64,000 nt of DNA from Serripes groenlandicus. Taxonomy: Eukaryota > Mollusca > Bivalvia > Cardiida > Cardiidae. The notes beneath the pieces are model-generated. The model saw nothing but the letters and a program-made list of their open reading frames with translations. It was not told the origin of the DNA and ran no database searches. The stretch covers positions 62,001 to 126,000 of the forward strand of contig JASEVX010000342.1 in the NCBI GenBank assembly GCA_031761405.1, given 5' to 3'. Each line of letters starts with the position of its first letter. Position 1 is the first letter of the stretch. Positions 36,301 through 47,055 of the stretch are shown in pieces. The translations under genes were made by a program, and so were the position numbers.

Positions 36301-38700
36301 GATGATATACTCCAAATAGTGGTAGGTACCAACATTCTTTGTCAGGTCCAATAACAGATGCACGCTCAGCATGCCCATCTGATATCAATGCTTCCATAAA
36401 TTCATGTACATGTTGCTTTTTGACTGGGTCTCGATGAAGAGATGAACTGAAGACCTTAGTCCTATTCAAAGCCTGTTGACGGTTGTTAGGCAGTTGCGGG
36501 CGATTTTCCTTAAATGGAAGTGGAGCAATCCAATTGCCAGAACTGTCATATTTCATTTCATTAGACATCAGCTGCTGAAACTCTTTATCTTCAACTGACA
36601 AGCAAAGTTTGTTGTCATTCTTTGTAATACGAAACAGAGTGTCGTCAGTTTCCACTTCACACACCTTATATAAATGTTCACATGGTTCCATACTGGATGG
36701 TCTTCCATTGTTTTGTACAAATGTTTTCATTGAACTGACGTGAACTCCATCTAAACAAGATTCCCCGACGATAACCCATCCTAATTTAAGTCTTTGGCCA
36801 ATGGGTTCATGGGGTTGACCTAATCTCTGATCCATGATATGATGTGCTTCCAAGATATCTCTTCCAAGAAGTAACTGAATTTGCGCACTGTCATCAATCG
36901 GTGGTATCATATGCGCTATGTCAACAAGATGCTCAAAGTTCTTAGCTACATTCTGAGTTGGGATTTCATGACGGTTGTTTGGAATCAAGTCACATTCTAT
37001 TAACGAAGGTATGTTTAAGTATTCTTCACCATCAAGTGATTCCACTACAAATCCAGAACTTCTCCTACCACTCATGATCATCTTCCCACTACATGTATTC
37101 AAATTGTAGTTCATTGGTTCACTATGAACACGGAATTTATCAAATAAGTCCCCATTTGCCAACGATGAATTGCTCTGTTCGTCGACAATGGCATACGTAC
37201 GGATTGTCGGGCAATTGCTCGATTTATAGTGAATATTCACTAACACAATTTTGGCACATGATTTACCAGTTCCACCATCACATACTTCTGTACACGTGTT
37301 ATTTAGGTTTAACCCCGGTGATGTATTTGTCCGATTAAAACCACTCGTGTTCTCCCCGCTGTGATCCACTACATTTCTCGAGCTTCCTGGAGATCTGTAT
37401 ACGTGCATTGCTGTTGCATGAGTGGCAACACCACATTCACCGCACTTAACGGCCTGTTCACACTGGCTACGCAAATGTTTCGCAGCACAACACTTAAAAC
37501 ATACCCCATATTGCTTTAAGAGTGCCTTTCTCTCATCCAAAGTTTTGTGTCTAAAAGCAAAACAATTGTTTATAGTATGATCCCCAGTATGTATAACACA
37601 TTTCAAATCCTTGTTTCCTTCAATTGTTGTTTTGGTGGCTGAAAATGATTTCGAACCCCTTCCATTTGTCCGATTAGAATTGGAATAGTTTGTATCTGTG
37701 CCTCCGTTGTCTGAAGGTTCAAATTTAAAGCACGGGTTATTGACTACATCTGCTATTTCTTGTACAAAATCACAAAAATAACCGAATGGAGGGTATAACT
37801 CATCCTTTGTTCGCATACGTGAAGATGCTCGATCACGCCATTTTGACTGAATACCTATAGGCAACTTTGATACTATTGGTTGTATTTCTTGGGGTGAATC
37901 AAAACTGCTGAAAAACCTTGAATACATACTAGTATTCTCTTTCATGGCACGAATCTCCGATAATATGTCTGACAGTTCATATAGTTTCTCTCTGTCCTTG
38001 TATGTAAGCGGTGTTTTGATTAGCGTCCCAAGATTTTTCCTCATAGCGTCCATCACATTTATTGGAGAACCGTAGCGTTTATCTAAACGTTCCCATGCCT
38101 GTAACAACCCTACAGATGGTTTGCCAGCATTAGCTTTTCTGATATTATTAACTTGCCTACTGGACTCTTTCCCAGTGAATTTGATCAATAAATCAAGTTC
38201 TTCTGCTGAGGTAGCTTCAATGTCTTTTACAACACTCTGAAATGTTTCTTTCCAAGATATGTAATTCTCTACATTGTCATCAAACGTGCGAAGTCTTTGA
38301 TCAAGAATCTGTTTTCTTGTAAACAGCCTTACTATATCTGCATTGCGTTCAAAGTCATGATCCTTATGTTTATCAGGTAGATGATTGTCAACACATTTTG
38401 AAACATTATGTCCTTCATTGTCATGAATGTTGGAATCACCAGCAAGATTATTTATTTCTTTCCCTTTATTCTTGTTATCAACTTCATGAATGTCATTTTT
38501 CAAGTGCAGGAGTATGTTTAACAGAAGGTTCACTTTTTACATTATGACCAAATAAACGTTCACTTTGATCCTTAACATAATCACTTATTATTGTCTAGTC
38601 AATTACTCATAAATTCCTTTTTATGGCCAAAGTATGCTCTTTAAATTGTTGTTTATAATTATCTTGCGTTTTTTTCGTAAATAGGTAGTACCTATAGATA
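33329..38700 (-). pseudogene. BEL/Pao LTR-retrotransposon gag-pol polyprotein, decayed
   Basis: One minus-strand frame runs from 38533 to 33329 (about 1,734 codons) with no indel. It is broken by three in-frame stops at 35468-35470, 35228-35230 and 34511-34513. Order: gag-like DUF1759 region, zinc knuckle ('GVCFKCCAAKHLRSQC'), retropepsin-like DUF1758 with 'VDEQSNSSLA', reverse transcriptase with 'FYVDDALSS' (about residue 875), RNase H ('FYTDSKVVLG'), zinc-binding integrase N-terminus ('HEKLSH...CVLCRK') and integrase core ('GIDVSGP', 'RSDCGTNF', 'GGAWE'). A C-terminal DUF5641-like part ends the frame. The first gag codons continue in another frame past a shift near 38500 and two more stops, to about 38700, where a SINE begins. 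The 5' LTR and primer site are absent. It cannot move on its own. Confidence 0.92.
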
Positions 38701-38704
38701 TATT

Positions 38705-39005
38705 ACATGTGGAACAATGCCTATCTGCTAAGAATCCAAATGGTTACAGCTTTATAAACGTTTCTTCGTATTATAGACGAACTGTCCGTAGTAAGGTCAG
38801 GTTGCGCAGAAACGCGGACAAATCTGTATATACACTTTACGCAAATGAGTCATCCACAAATAGGATAACAGTCTATGTAGATACTCAGCCAGTTGCGTAT
38901 ACACAATGTTGTATGGAATGCTGGTGTGCGAAAGCCATTAAAACGTATGGGATTGGGAACTGATCTCATTAATATAACTGAAAAAAAAAGTGTAAACGGC
39001 GCAAG
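38705..39005 (+). mobile_element. SINE-like repeat abutting the BEL element
   Basis: 'tgtggaacaatgcctatctg', 'acgaactgtccgtagtaagg', 'gttgcgcagaaacg' and 'aatataactga' followed by 'gtaaacggcg' match 46310-46585 in order. It ends with the SINE core. It marks the 5' break of the retrotransposon. Confidence 0.7.
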
Positions 39006-39059
39006 ATAATCAATCGACGCTATTAAAGAAGCATGCCTTTAATTCATATATATATATAT

Positions 39060-39095
39060 GGGCCAGTCCATGAGAAAACCGGTGATAGTGACATC
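39060..39095. repeat. left terminal inverted repeat of the 5.7-kb transposon
   Basis: 36 bases, inverted match to 44697-44732 with one mismatch (t/a at the seventh position). It follows a 14-base (AT)7 run. Confidence 0.95.
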
Positions 39096-41410
39096 GATAA
39101 GAAATGACGTAATAATCGATTTAAAGTTGACGTCACATTTTATGTAAACACGGAAGCTAATACTAAACTTTCGCGCACATTTTTAACTTGATACTTTCGA
39201 TATTTTAAAATCGTTATATTTAATGGAACCAATATGGATAGTGACATAGAGGTAAGTAATGCTATCATATCCTTCCTTTTATATATTTATACATCAGCTA
39301 TTTCCAAGTTTTCTTTTAAAATTGAGTTTATTTTCATACAGAAACTTGTTTATGCCGCCATTACTTTAAACCCTTGTGTGTGTGAGTCAATAGTTCCAGT
39401 CAGTTAAACAATGTTCTTGTGATACTGGATAGACTATCAATACAATTATCTTTTGTAAATGTGTGTTATTTACTGCCTTCACAGTGATATGATTAATAAT
39501 TTATGTTACAATCAATCACATTTATTAATGCTTAGTTGTAAATAAGTTATCAAACCAAACGACTGATCTATATTTAAAAACGATCTGGTCTACTATCACG
39601 TTATGTTTTAACGCGCTATATATTTTTGTTAAAGTTTAAATACATAAAGCGTTACTCAGTATTAAACTACTGGCCGCGTAGCACGGTGGTGTAGAGCCCA
39701 GACTAATAACCTCGCTCAGCAGAGTGCAAATCACGGTGGAATCAACTTTTTTGGTCATTTTAATATATATCTATTTTTTAAATTGTAAAACCTTGAAAAT
39801 GTGCTCTTATGCACGTCATTGAAATTTTAAGCAAATTGCATAACGTCTTTTTAAATTTACGTTTCTATTGCAGGAATTGTAAAGTTTGTTTTCTGAACAT
39901 TTCGGCAGAACGCCTTTAAATACACCAGCCGGGTCACAGGAAACAGATGATGTTGATTTAAATGATGATACAGCGGAGGAGGAGAATAATCAACGCGACC
40001 TGATACAGTCGGTCGTTGAAGTGCGGATCCGATGTCTAGTTGACAGTCAGGACGGGTCAGTAAGGGACGAAAGTAGAGCCAATTTGACGGGCGCGTATTG
40101 TGTTGGGGAACCACTCGAAAGTGAACATTCAGATGACTCAAATGCTACTGAAAACCTTGATCACATTGTAGAAATGAGAGAAAGTGAAAGTAATGACGAC
40201 TTAGTAAGAATAGGGAAGCTTTTGCAAGAAGGCTGTGGATGTAAACAAATATGTACAAACGATTTAAAAACAAACACCATTTATCAGCACATTTTAAATG
40301 TACGAGAAATGGAAAAGGAAGAGAAGGACATGTACATGATTAGTTCGATGATGCATGATAACAGGCATGGACACACAAAAAGAGGTAAGAAACGGAATTG
40401 CTCTTGCATTGTCTACTTATATAATGGTGTTTCGGTTTGCAGACCTGCATTTATGCTTTCGTTTGATGTAGGCAAGCATTCCCTGGAAGCACTGGTCTCT
40501 CATGTAAAGAAAGGTAATATTGCTCCGATAATTCATGGAAACCGTGGTAGAACACCCTCGCACGCATTAAAGTATGATGATGTCAAGAGAGTCGTCGAGT
40601 TCATTCAGAACTACGCTGATACCTTCGGACTTCCTCAACCTGCCGCTCCCCGTGAAAGGGATAACATACCGCCAATATATCTTGGATCGGAAACGATGAA
40701 ATACAAAGTGCATTTGGACTATGTCACAAGTTGTGATCATGGACAAGTTCGTGCTGTTAAGCAGAGTTCATTCTATGAAATATGGAAAAATTGCCTACCG
40801 TTCATCCATATTGCTTCACCAAGAGATGACGTGTGTGCCACGTGTGAGAAGCACAGGACAGAGATTATTAACGCTGTTGAAGAACAAGACACAATTATGG
40901 CTACTACACATTTTAGACAGCATGTCGAAACAGCTCAGAAAGAAAGACAAATTTACAACGAATGCATCAAACGAGCGAAGGAAGAGCACAATGAGAGTCC
41001 TACGACACGTTATAATCATTATACCTTCGACTTTAGTCAGGCAGTTTTAATAACACACATTTCTAGACAGCTAGGACCAATTTATTTTGCGTCATTACGG
41101 AAGGTCCAGGTATTTGGAGTTAGAATAGATGGCATGCCCAATCAAATGAACTTTCTTGTAGACGAAAACGAAATCATTAGGAAGGACGGGAAACAAACGC
41201 ATGGTCCAAATGCAGTGATTTCGATGCTGGACTACATTTAAGATTGCCAAGGCCGAGAGGAAAGATCAATTTCTCTCCATGCTGATAACTGCCTAGGTAA
41301 ACATTTGAATTATGAGTAAATTTCATGTCAACAATCTATATACTTCTATTTTCATAATGATAATTATGTTAAGATTAGGGAGCTCAGATTTTAATTAATT
41401 GATCACTTGC

Positions 41411-41639
41411 TTAACATTTTCCCTCATATAGACGCTTTCTGACGCATCTACAGCAGACGGACTTTTGAAAACATAGTAACAAAAAAAAAAAATTGCACGA
41501 AACATGCAATTTCTCGTTGCCACAATGTTTTCCACTTTTAGTCATAGGTTACCCATTCAATTATAGAGATTTTCCATTTTTTGACAAAATAAGTTAAAAG
41601 TCGGCTGCTGTAGAATTGTCGTATGAGGGACAGGGTTAA
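41411..41639. mobile_element. palindromic TTAA MITE inside the transposase intron
   Basis: TTAA at 41411-41414 and 41636-41639. Inner sequence 'gcagacggacttttgaaaac' and inverted 'aaaagtcggctgctgtag'. Ends CATTTTCCCTCATAT and ATGAGGGACAGGG match the variant at 26618. It inserted into intron 2 of the DNC-GQNKN gene, so it is younger than that transposon. Confidence 0.85.
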
Positions 41640-41928
41640 TGTATTTGTATATGAAGCATGTAGTTCTGATTACCATGTACATGTATACAACTGAAATACT
41701 GTTGTAAATGACATGAACTTTTCCAATTATCAAATCTTTTCAAAACATGAGAAATCTGACATGGACGCTCTTGAAGGGTGGTGGCGTTATTTGAGTAGAA
41801 ATGTGGCACTGCTAATTAGGAGCTATTAAACCTTTATATTGCTGTTTTTTGACTGAAATACTGTTGAAAATGGGTACGAAATATTCCCTGTACCGGATTG
41901 CTAAAACACATAAATATGTAATCGGATA

Positions 41929-41971
41929 ATTCAGGGACACTATATTACAATGTAATATAGTGTCCCTGAAT
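41929..41971. repeat. perfect 21-bp inverted repeat
   Basis: 'attcagggacactatattac' plus a (41929-41949) is exactly mirrored as its reverse complement at 41951-41971 around one central a. It lies in intron 2 of the transposase gene. It could form a cruciform, or be a tiny foldback element or a dyad protein-binding site. Confidence 0.95.
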
Positions 41972-44084
41972 AACTGCACAGCCAAACCGACGGATTTGTG
42001 TGATTGTTATATAATTGAATAAAAACGTAACTACATGCTATCTAAGTTGAAGTTACGGAGTATTGGAACGAAACCATCAGTATTGTATCGATCAGTTTTA
42101 ATAGCCCGAAGCAAGGATTATCAGTTTGACATGTATATTGACACCTTATACAATACGCATAACATTGACCATCGGTAACCATTTACTTGCAGTTTTTAAC
42201 CACACAAAAGTATGGGTAAATAGTTCAAGTATCGTCAATTTGATTTAAATATATAAATATTTTATAAATACTTCTGATTTTTATCGAATATTCGAATTAT
42301 CATATAATATTCGACCATACGATCGAATATTCGAATATTCGTTGCCATCCCTACCCTAGTTAAGATTAATGATGATGATAACTATTGAATGAAAATAATA
42401 GTAATTATCAGTTTCATTACAGTACGTAGCATACACCAAATATTAATATTTATATTTCCTAACTTCCAGGTCAAAACAAGAATCGTTACGTCATTGGCTA
42501 TTTCGTTTGGCGAGTGATGACAGGAAGGAACAGTGAGGTGGAGTACCTTATGCAAGTACCTGGTCATGCACGATGCCTTGTGGATGGTGGATTTGGTCAC
42601 GTCAAAAAACTATATCGGTACTACAACCTATACACGTATCTTACAGCCCATATGCATATATATCATCACGAGCTTTTTTTTCCTTTTCCAAATAGCAGCC
42701 TCAATGATCGTAATTGATCAAATGAATTGAGTATATTGTCAAATACTTAATATCATTCAAATAGTTGGTGTTTAATGACTGAAGTATTGTTTTTATTTGA
42801 TGGCCATAAACTACGAAATTTATTTCAGTCACTTAACATCAAACAGGACATCACCTGCTTGGCTAAATTTAGTGCGTTATATACATGTGTATATATGTGT
42901 ATATGTTTTGCACACATAACGGTCCTTATTGTTTTATTAAAGGAGATCAAACATTGAGACGATGTATAGACTGGAACAGGTAGTACGATCATCTGCAGAA
43001 CATAACGATGCTGTCAGATATCCGGCTTGGCAATGGCGTGATTGGAAATCATACATGGCCCAGATGTTTAAGCCCGTCCCTGGCATAAGGTAAAACGCTA
43101 AATATCTTTTAACAGTAAGCGTTTCCTGTTCGAATAACATATTTTAAGATAAATCAATATTGTTTATGCCCCAGTAGGCTAAATATCTGCGCTCAATAAA
43201 ATTGAGGTTTTACGTGTCCTGGTTATATGCTTGTATTCATCTGTCTTGTTTTTAGTATATTATGCACAGTAAATGATAGCCAATACATATATTATTTGAG
43301 AATAGTTAACCACGATATACTTTTCTGAATTTTAGCTTATGAAAGTAATAATCATGTTTAAATTAAAAGATATGGACTAACATTGAATCTCTTCCTTGGT
43401 TTCTAGAAAGTATCAGTATTTCAAAACAACAATCGACGAACCGGGGACCATTATCATGCGAACTGGAAGTGGTGAACCTGACGTACGAGTCAACATCGTC
43501 CAACGAAGAGCAAACATATCTGACGACTTCAGCCTGGTGGAATGACTCGTCAATGCCGGGAGTATCTCTACAAAACAGTTAGACTATATTTACTTCCAGA
43601 GAACCAACATGTCACTTGTCCCGAACCGCATGACTAAGCCTGAGACGACTTTAAAAAACATTCCGACATCTATTTGATGGCTATTCACAATCGAACACTA
43701 TTAGTAGTTTATGGTGTAGTTTAAAAAAATGAAAATGATGATGATTATCAAAATAATTATAATAATGAAACTACTCAGTTTAAAGTTGTTGTTTTTTTCA
43801 GGCTTTTTTCTGGGCATCTCATGTGTCAGATATTGTGACTCATGTCTGACCCATTCCAAATGGCAAGAGTCTTAACAATCATGCAGATTTCCCATGTTGT
43901 AATGTTAACCCTTTTTTTTAAATTCCCAAATGAAAATAATAGCGGTTAATTTTCCCAAATAAAGGGCCAAATTCTTTTTCACAAAATGCCTAGAAAAAGG
44001 CCAGATTTTACATCGTTTGCGAAACAAGCTTTCAACTTATTTAATCATTCTCGTTGTCTGCTTCCTGGCGACTCAACCGTTGGT

Positions 44085-44165
44085 GTGGGAAAAATCCCAA
44101 AGTCAGAACCCGCTCATGACGGGACTCGAACCCGAAACCTTTGGTATGTAAAGCCGACGCTCTAC
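44085..44165 (-). mobile_element. tRNA-like SINE head, antisense
   Basis: On the minus strand, 'agtccagaggtagagcgtcg' (A-box) and 'ggtttcgggttcgagtccc' (B-box) are spaced as in a tRNA. No acceptor-stem pairing is evident, and a degraded SINE body continues leftwards. I call a SINE remnant, not a tRNA gene. Confidence 0.65.
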
Positions 44166-44187
44166 CTCTGGACTGCTAATATAACTT

Positions 44188-44245
44188 CTACTACTACTAC
44201 TTTAACTACTACTACTATTATTATGACAACTACTACTTATAATAA
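44188..44245. repeat. (act)n microsatellite
   Basis: 'tactactactac' alternates with 'tattattat' over about 55 bases, next to the SINE head. Confidence 0.85.
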
Positions 44246-44696
44246 AAATAATATAAATAAGGGCAATAATGATAACAAGTATAATAAAAGTCTCTGTATT
44301 TAATCTTAAAGTCGCAAACAAATTGTAAACGTACATGAACATTTGTGAGCGTATTAGCATGACTATGGCATATTGCAAGTTTCATCTAGTACTCGTTTAC
44401 AATTTGACTTATAAATAAAAAGCCTTAAAGAGAGTGAACACAAATTTAAATAAATATAGAATAATCGTATTAGCTCAAATTAAACAATTAACGTTGGTTT
44501 AAACGGCGAGATTCTTCGAGCGTCGACTGGTAATAATATGCAAATGACGTCGACGTCAATTCAGCTATGAGTAACACATGTCTTCTTTTGGCGTCCATAA
44601 CGGCGTCAATATGTACCATACGAAGATGCAGTATATATCAAACTAAAGCAGACAGGTTGAAATATATGAAAATATAAAAATCTGAAAATCGAAAAT

Positions 44697-44732
44697 GATG
44701 TCACTATCACCGGTTTTCTCATGGTCTGGCCC
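44697..44732. repeat. right terminal inverted repeat of the 5.7-kb transposon
   Basis: Starts 'gatgtcactatcaccgg' and ends 'ctggccc', then ATATATAT. Partner of 39060-39095. Confidence 0.95.
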
Positions 44733-44740
44733 ATATATAT

Positions 44741-45979
44741 TTATGACATCGAAGTTTGTGTTTACACTGGTTGCTTTCCAAACAAAGAAGTAAATAAGAA
44801 GAAATGAAAAGAAAAAGATATTGAAACCTATTGCATTTAAATTAATTAACTTTTAGCAGGCTATATGTATTTATAGCGTACACTGTGTTTTGAACTGATG
44901 TCAATAATATTACTTTAATTCAAAGATAGTTTATATAGCTTTGCTTGTATGATTACATAGTCATCTCCTGAAGATTGACTGTATGTGAGAAATATTTATT
45001 GTATACACCCTTCACATGATATCGAATGTCGAAACATGATACTTTTCGTCTGCTTTTATTATTGCCTACAACGCTCTTGACAATTATTTATAGAAGCTGG
45101 GAAAGAATCGATCTGAGTTTCAAACAGTGTGTATATCAGATCATCCTAAATACGATGAGGGTTTGACTGTCCATAATACTCGTAAGGTTCAATACTTATG
45201 TCGAATCTTAAATGTATTTAGTCATAAACTTAGTGAATCAGTATCTATTTCCCTCACACATAAGTGTTTTGACGAATTCCAGGTAAACGTATTCATTTCC
45301 AGTTGCCTTATATTAGATAACTATGCGCATGTATATACAACTTATGTGATTCAAATTGAGTAGTTAAAAAACAAGGCAATATATCTTAATGTTTTTCACT
45401 GTCAATTGATTATTACAGAAAAATCATGTTCACCTTATTAATTTCAAGTATTTGTTAATACTCACGTATTTTTTTCAAGAAATAGATAAACATTAATGAC
45501 CTACCATTATTTCGCCATCAAAATTAAAATTCGTTGATTTATGAATATTCACACCATAGCTGTTTTAAAGTCATTCAATATATTTCAATCGACTTAATAC
45601 ATCAAAATTTCACAGAAAGCATCGATGTTAAGCATTTATCCATATTGTATGACCTATTTATGTTGTGATGATAAAGCGTATTTTATATTGATCTATTTTT
45701 ATATGATCTGTACCAGTCTATTCTAGCAGGGTGGATATATTGAACGTATTGAGTGTATGTATTCAATTAGATAAAAATTGATTCTAGCTAAGGATCTATT
45801 TCAAATATCGCATCCTTTTACTTATAGTTTGAATTGTATAGGATATTTTTTTCAATATCAATCAAAACCATTTGAATACTTTGATAACACCTATATTAAT
45901 TAAGCATTCCCACATGCACATATCGAGCTTGATCAATGTAAGATGAAAGCTTGTTTTGTAATCACTGTAAAATAAATAT
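44741..45979. other. no recognisable feature
   Basis: AT-rich sequence. One 78-codon frame at 45127-45363 has no recognised motif. No exon or element ends were found. Confidence 0.4.
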
Positions 45980-46260
45980 GTTTTAACTAAAACAAATGTT
46001 CAACACAATCAATGTTTTCCCCGTTTTCCAAAATGTGTTCAACTTTGCATTGTAATTGAAACTTACAAAAGTATATACCTTGTAACTGTTGTCATCAGAT
46101 GTTTTAAAAGAGACGACTTAACACTAATATATGAGGTTATGTTAATTTTAAAGTTGATCGGATTGTTCTTAGTCTAATCCAGTATACAACAAATATACAG
46201 CAGACGGCTTTGAGAACAAAAGTCAATATTATCCTCAAACAAGCAATGACTCGGTTAAAG
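45980..46260. repeat. block paralogous to 31840-32060
   Basis: Shares 'aaaacaaatgttcaa', 'cagatgttttaaaagagacg' and 'gatcggattgttcttag' in order with 31840-32010. It leads almost directly into the SINE body below. Confidence 0.65.
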
Positions 46261-46309
46261 CAATGACTGTTTATCAGGTATTCCAGGAAAAAAACCTTAA
46301 CATAATTAT

Positions 46310-46585
46310 TATTCATGTGGAACAACGCATGTCTGCTAAGTATCCAAATGTATAATGTATTAAGAAAACCTTCTATGACTTATTGACGAACTGTACATAG
46401 CCAGATCGGGTTGCGCAGATACGAGGGCTGATCTATATCTACACATTTCGCAAATATGTTTCCATACATTGAATAATAGTCAATATAGAATATCAGGTAG
46501 CTGTTTGAACATGGTGTGTTTAGTGATGGTGGGAGAAAGCCAGGAAACACATGGGATGGTGAACTGGCTCCCGTAATTTCTAAAC
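46310..46585 (+). mobile_element. SINE-like repeat, partner of 38705-39005
   Basis: 'tgtggaacaacgcatgtctg', 'gacgaactgtacatagcc', 'ggttgcgcagatacg' and 'gtgatggtgggagaaagcc' are followed by 'gaactggctcccgtaa'. The order matches the repeat that abuts the BEL element. Confidence 0.7.
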
Positions 46586-46862
46586 ACGTAAGTAAATAAA
46601 GAAAATGAAAAGTTAACATATTCAAGTATAATGCATTTTAAATAATTCTACGAGTTTAACAATGCAGGCTATATATACATGTATTAACAATATAGAATAT
46701 GATAATAATAAATTCTTACCTTGTTGTTTTCGTTTCATGAATATTCAGTTTTGTAGCTACTATTCCACTACGTATTAAAAGTTTTCCAATATGGTTCGTA
46801 AACGACTATTCAAAATGGCGATGGTCGAGAAAACACTAGTGATGCGCATGTGCAATGTTATG

Positions 46863-47055
46863 TTAACACTTTCCCACATATCCCAAATATGCAGCAGATG
46901 ACAATGAAAACAATTAGGCAAATGTGGCAAATATAATTTATATGTAAATAAATTGATTACTTATTTAGCAAATAATGAATGTGCTCATAATAAGCATTCA
47001 CTTATTTTGTCAAATTCTTTTCAAAATCCGTCTGCGACTATTGGAAAGGGCTAAA
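46863..47055. mobile_element. palindromic TTAA MITE
   Basis: TTAA-CACTTTCCCACATATCCC at 46863, with 'gcagcagatgacaatgaaaac' and the right part 'ccgtctgcg..ttggaaaggg'. The right TTAA has decayed to ctaa. Confidence 0.75.

Larger units (their letters stand above)
39234..43545 (+). pseudogene. transposase-like protein (DNC-GQNKN / DUF7869-like), five exons, two stops
   Basis: Proposed exons: 39234-39251, 39874-41296, 42470-42617, 42943-43089 and 43407-43545. All borders are GT-AG and phases agree. Exon 2 has 'FDVGKHSLEALVSHVKKG', 'PIIHGNRGRTPSHALKYDD', 'VVEFIQNYADTFGLP', 'DVCATCEKHR' and 'YTFDFSQAV'. The exon 2/3 junction creates HADNC-LGQNKNR. Exon 3 ends 'GHARCLVDGGFGHVKKLYR', and exons 4-5 supply the C-terminus. 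Conserved acids in FDFSQ and HADNC suggest an RNase H/DDE-type fold. Such proteins are widespread in cnidarians, arthropods and molluscs and poorly characterised; I recall DUF7869 for them, unverified. Two in-frame TAA codons (39880-39882 and 41239-41241) interrupt it. There are no frameshifts. Confidence 0.85.
39060..44732 (+). mobile_element. DNA transposon with 36-bp TIRs and a DNC-GQNKN transposase
   Basis: Its inverted ends start GGGCCAGTCCATGAGAAAAC (left 39060-39095, right 44697-44732) and match at 35 of 36 positions. AT repeats flank both sides (14 bases left, 8 right), so the target duplication could be TA up to ATATATAT. The 5.67-kb body carries one spliced gene on the plus strand. 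It also holds a TTAA MITE (41411), a perfect 21-bp inverted repeat (41929) and an antisense SINE head (44085). Two stops in the gene suggest this copy is inactive. I cannot assign it to a named superfamily. Confidence 0.9.

Noticed and set aside
38534..39050. 5' LTR of the BEL element
   Set aside because: No match to the putative 3' LTR start was found here. Gag-like codons run up to about 38700 and then a SINE begins.
44085..44165. tRNA gene on the minus strand
   Set aside because: A- and B-boxes are present but no acceptor stem pairs, and SINE sequence continues. The same holds for the heads at 1258, 4075 and 8205.
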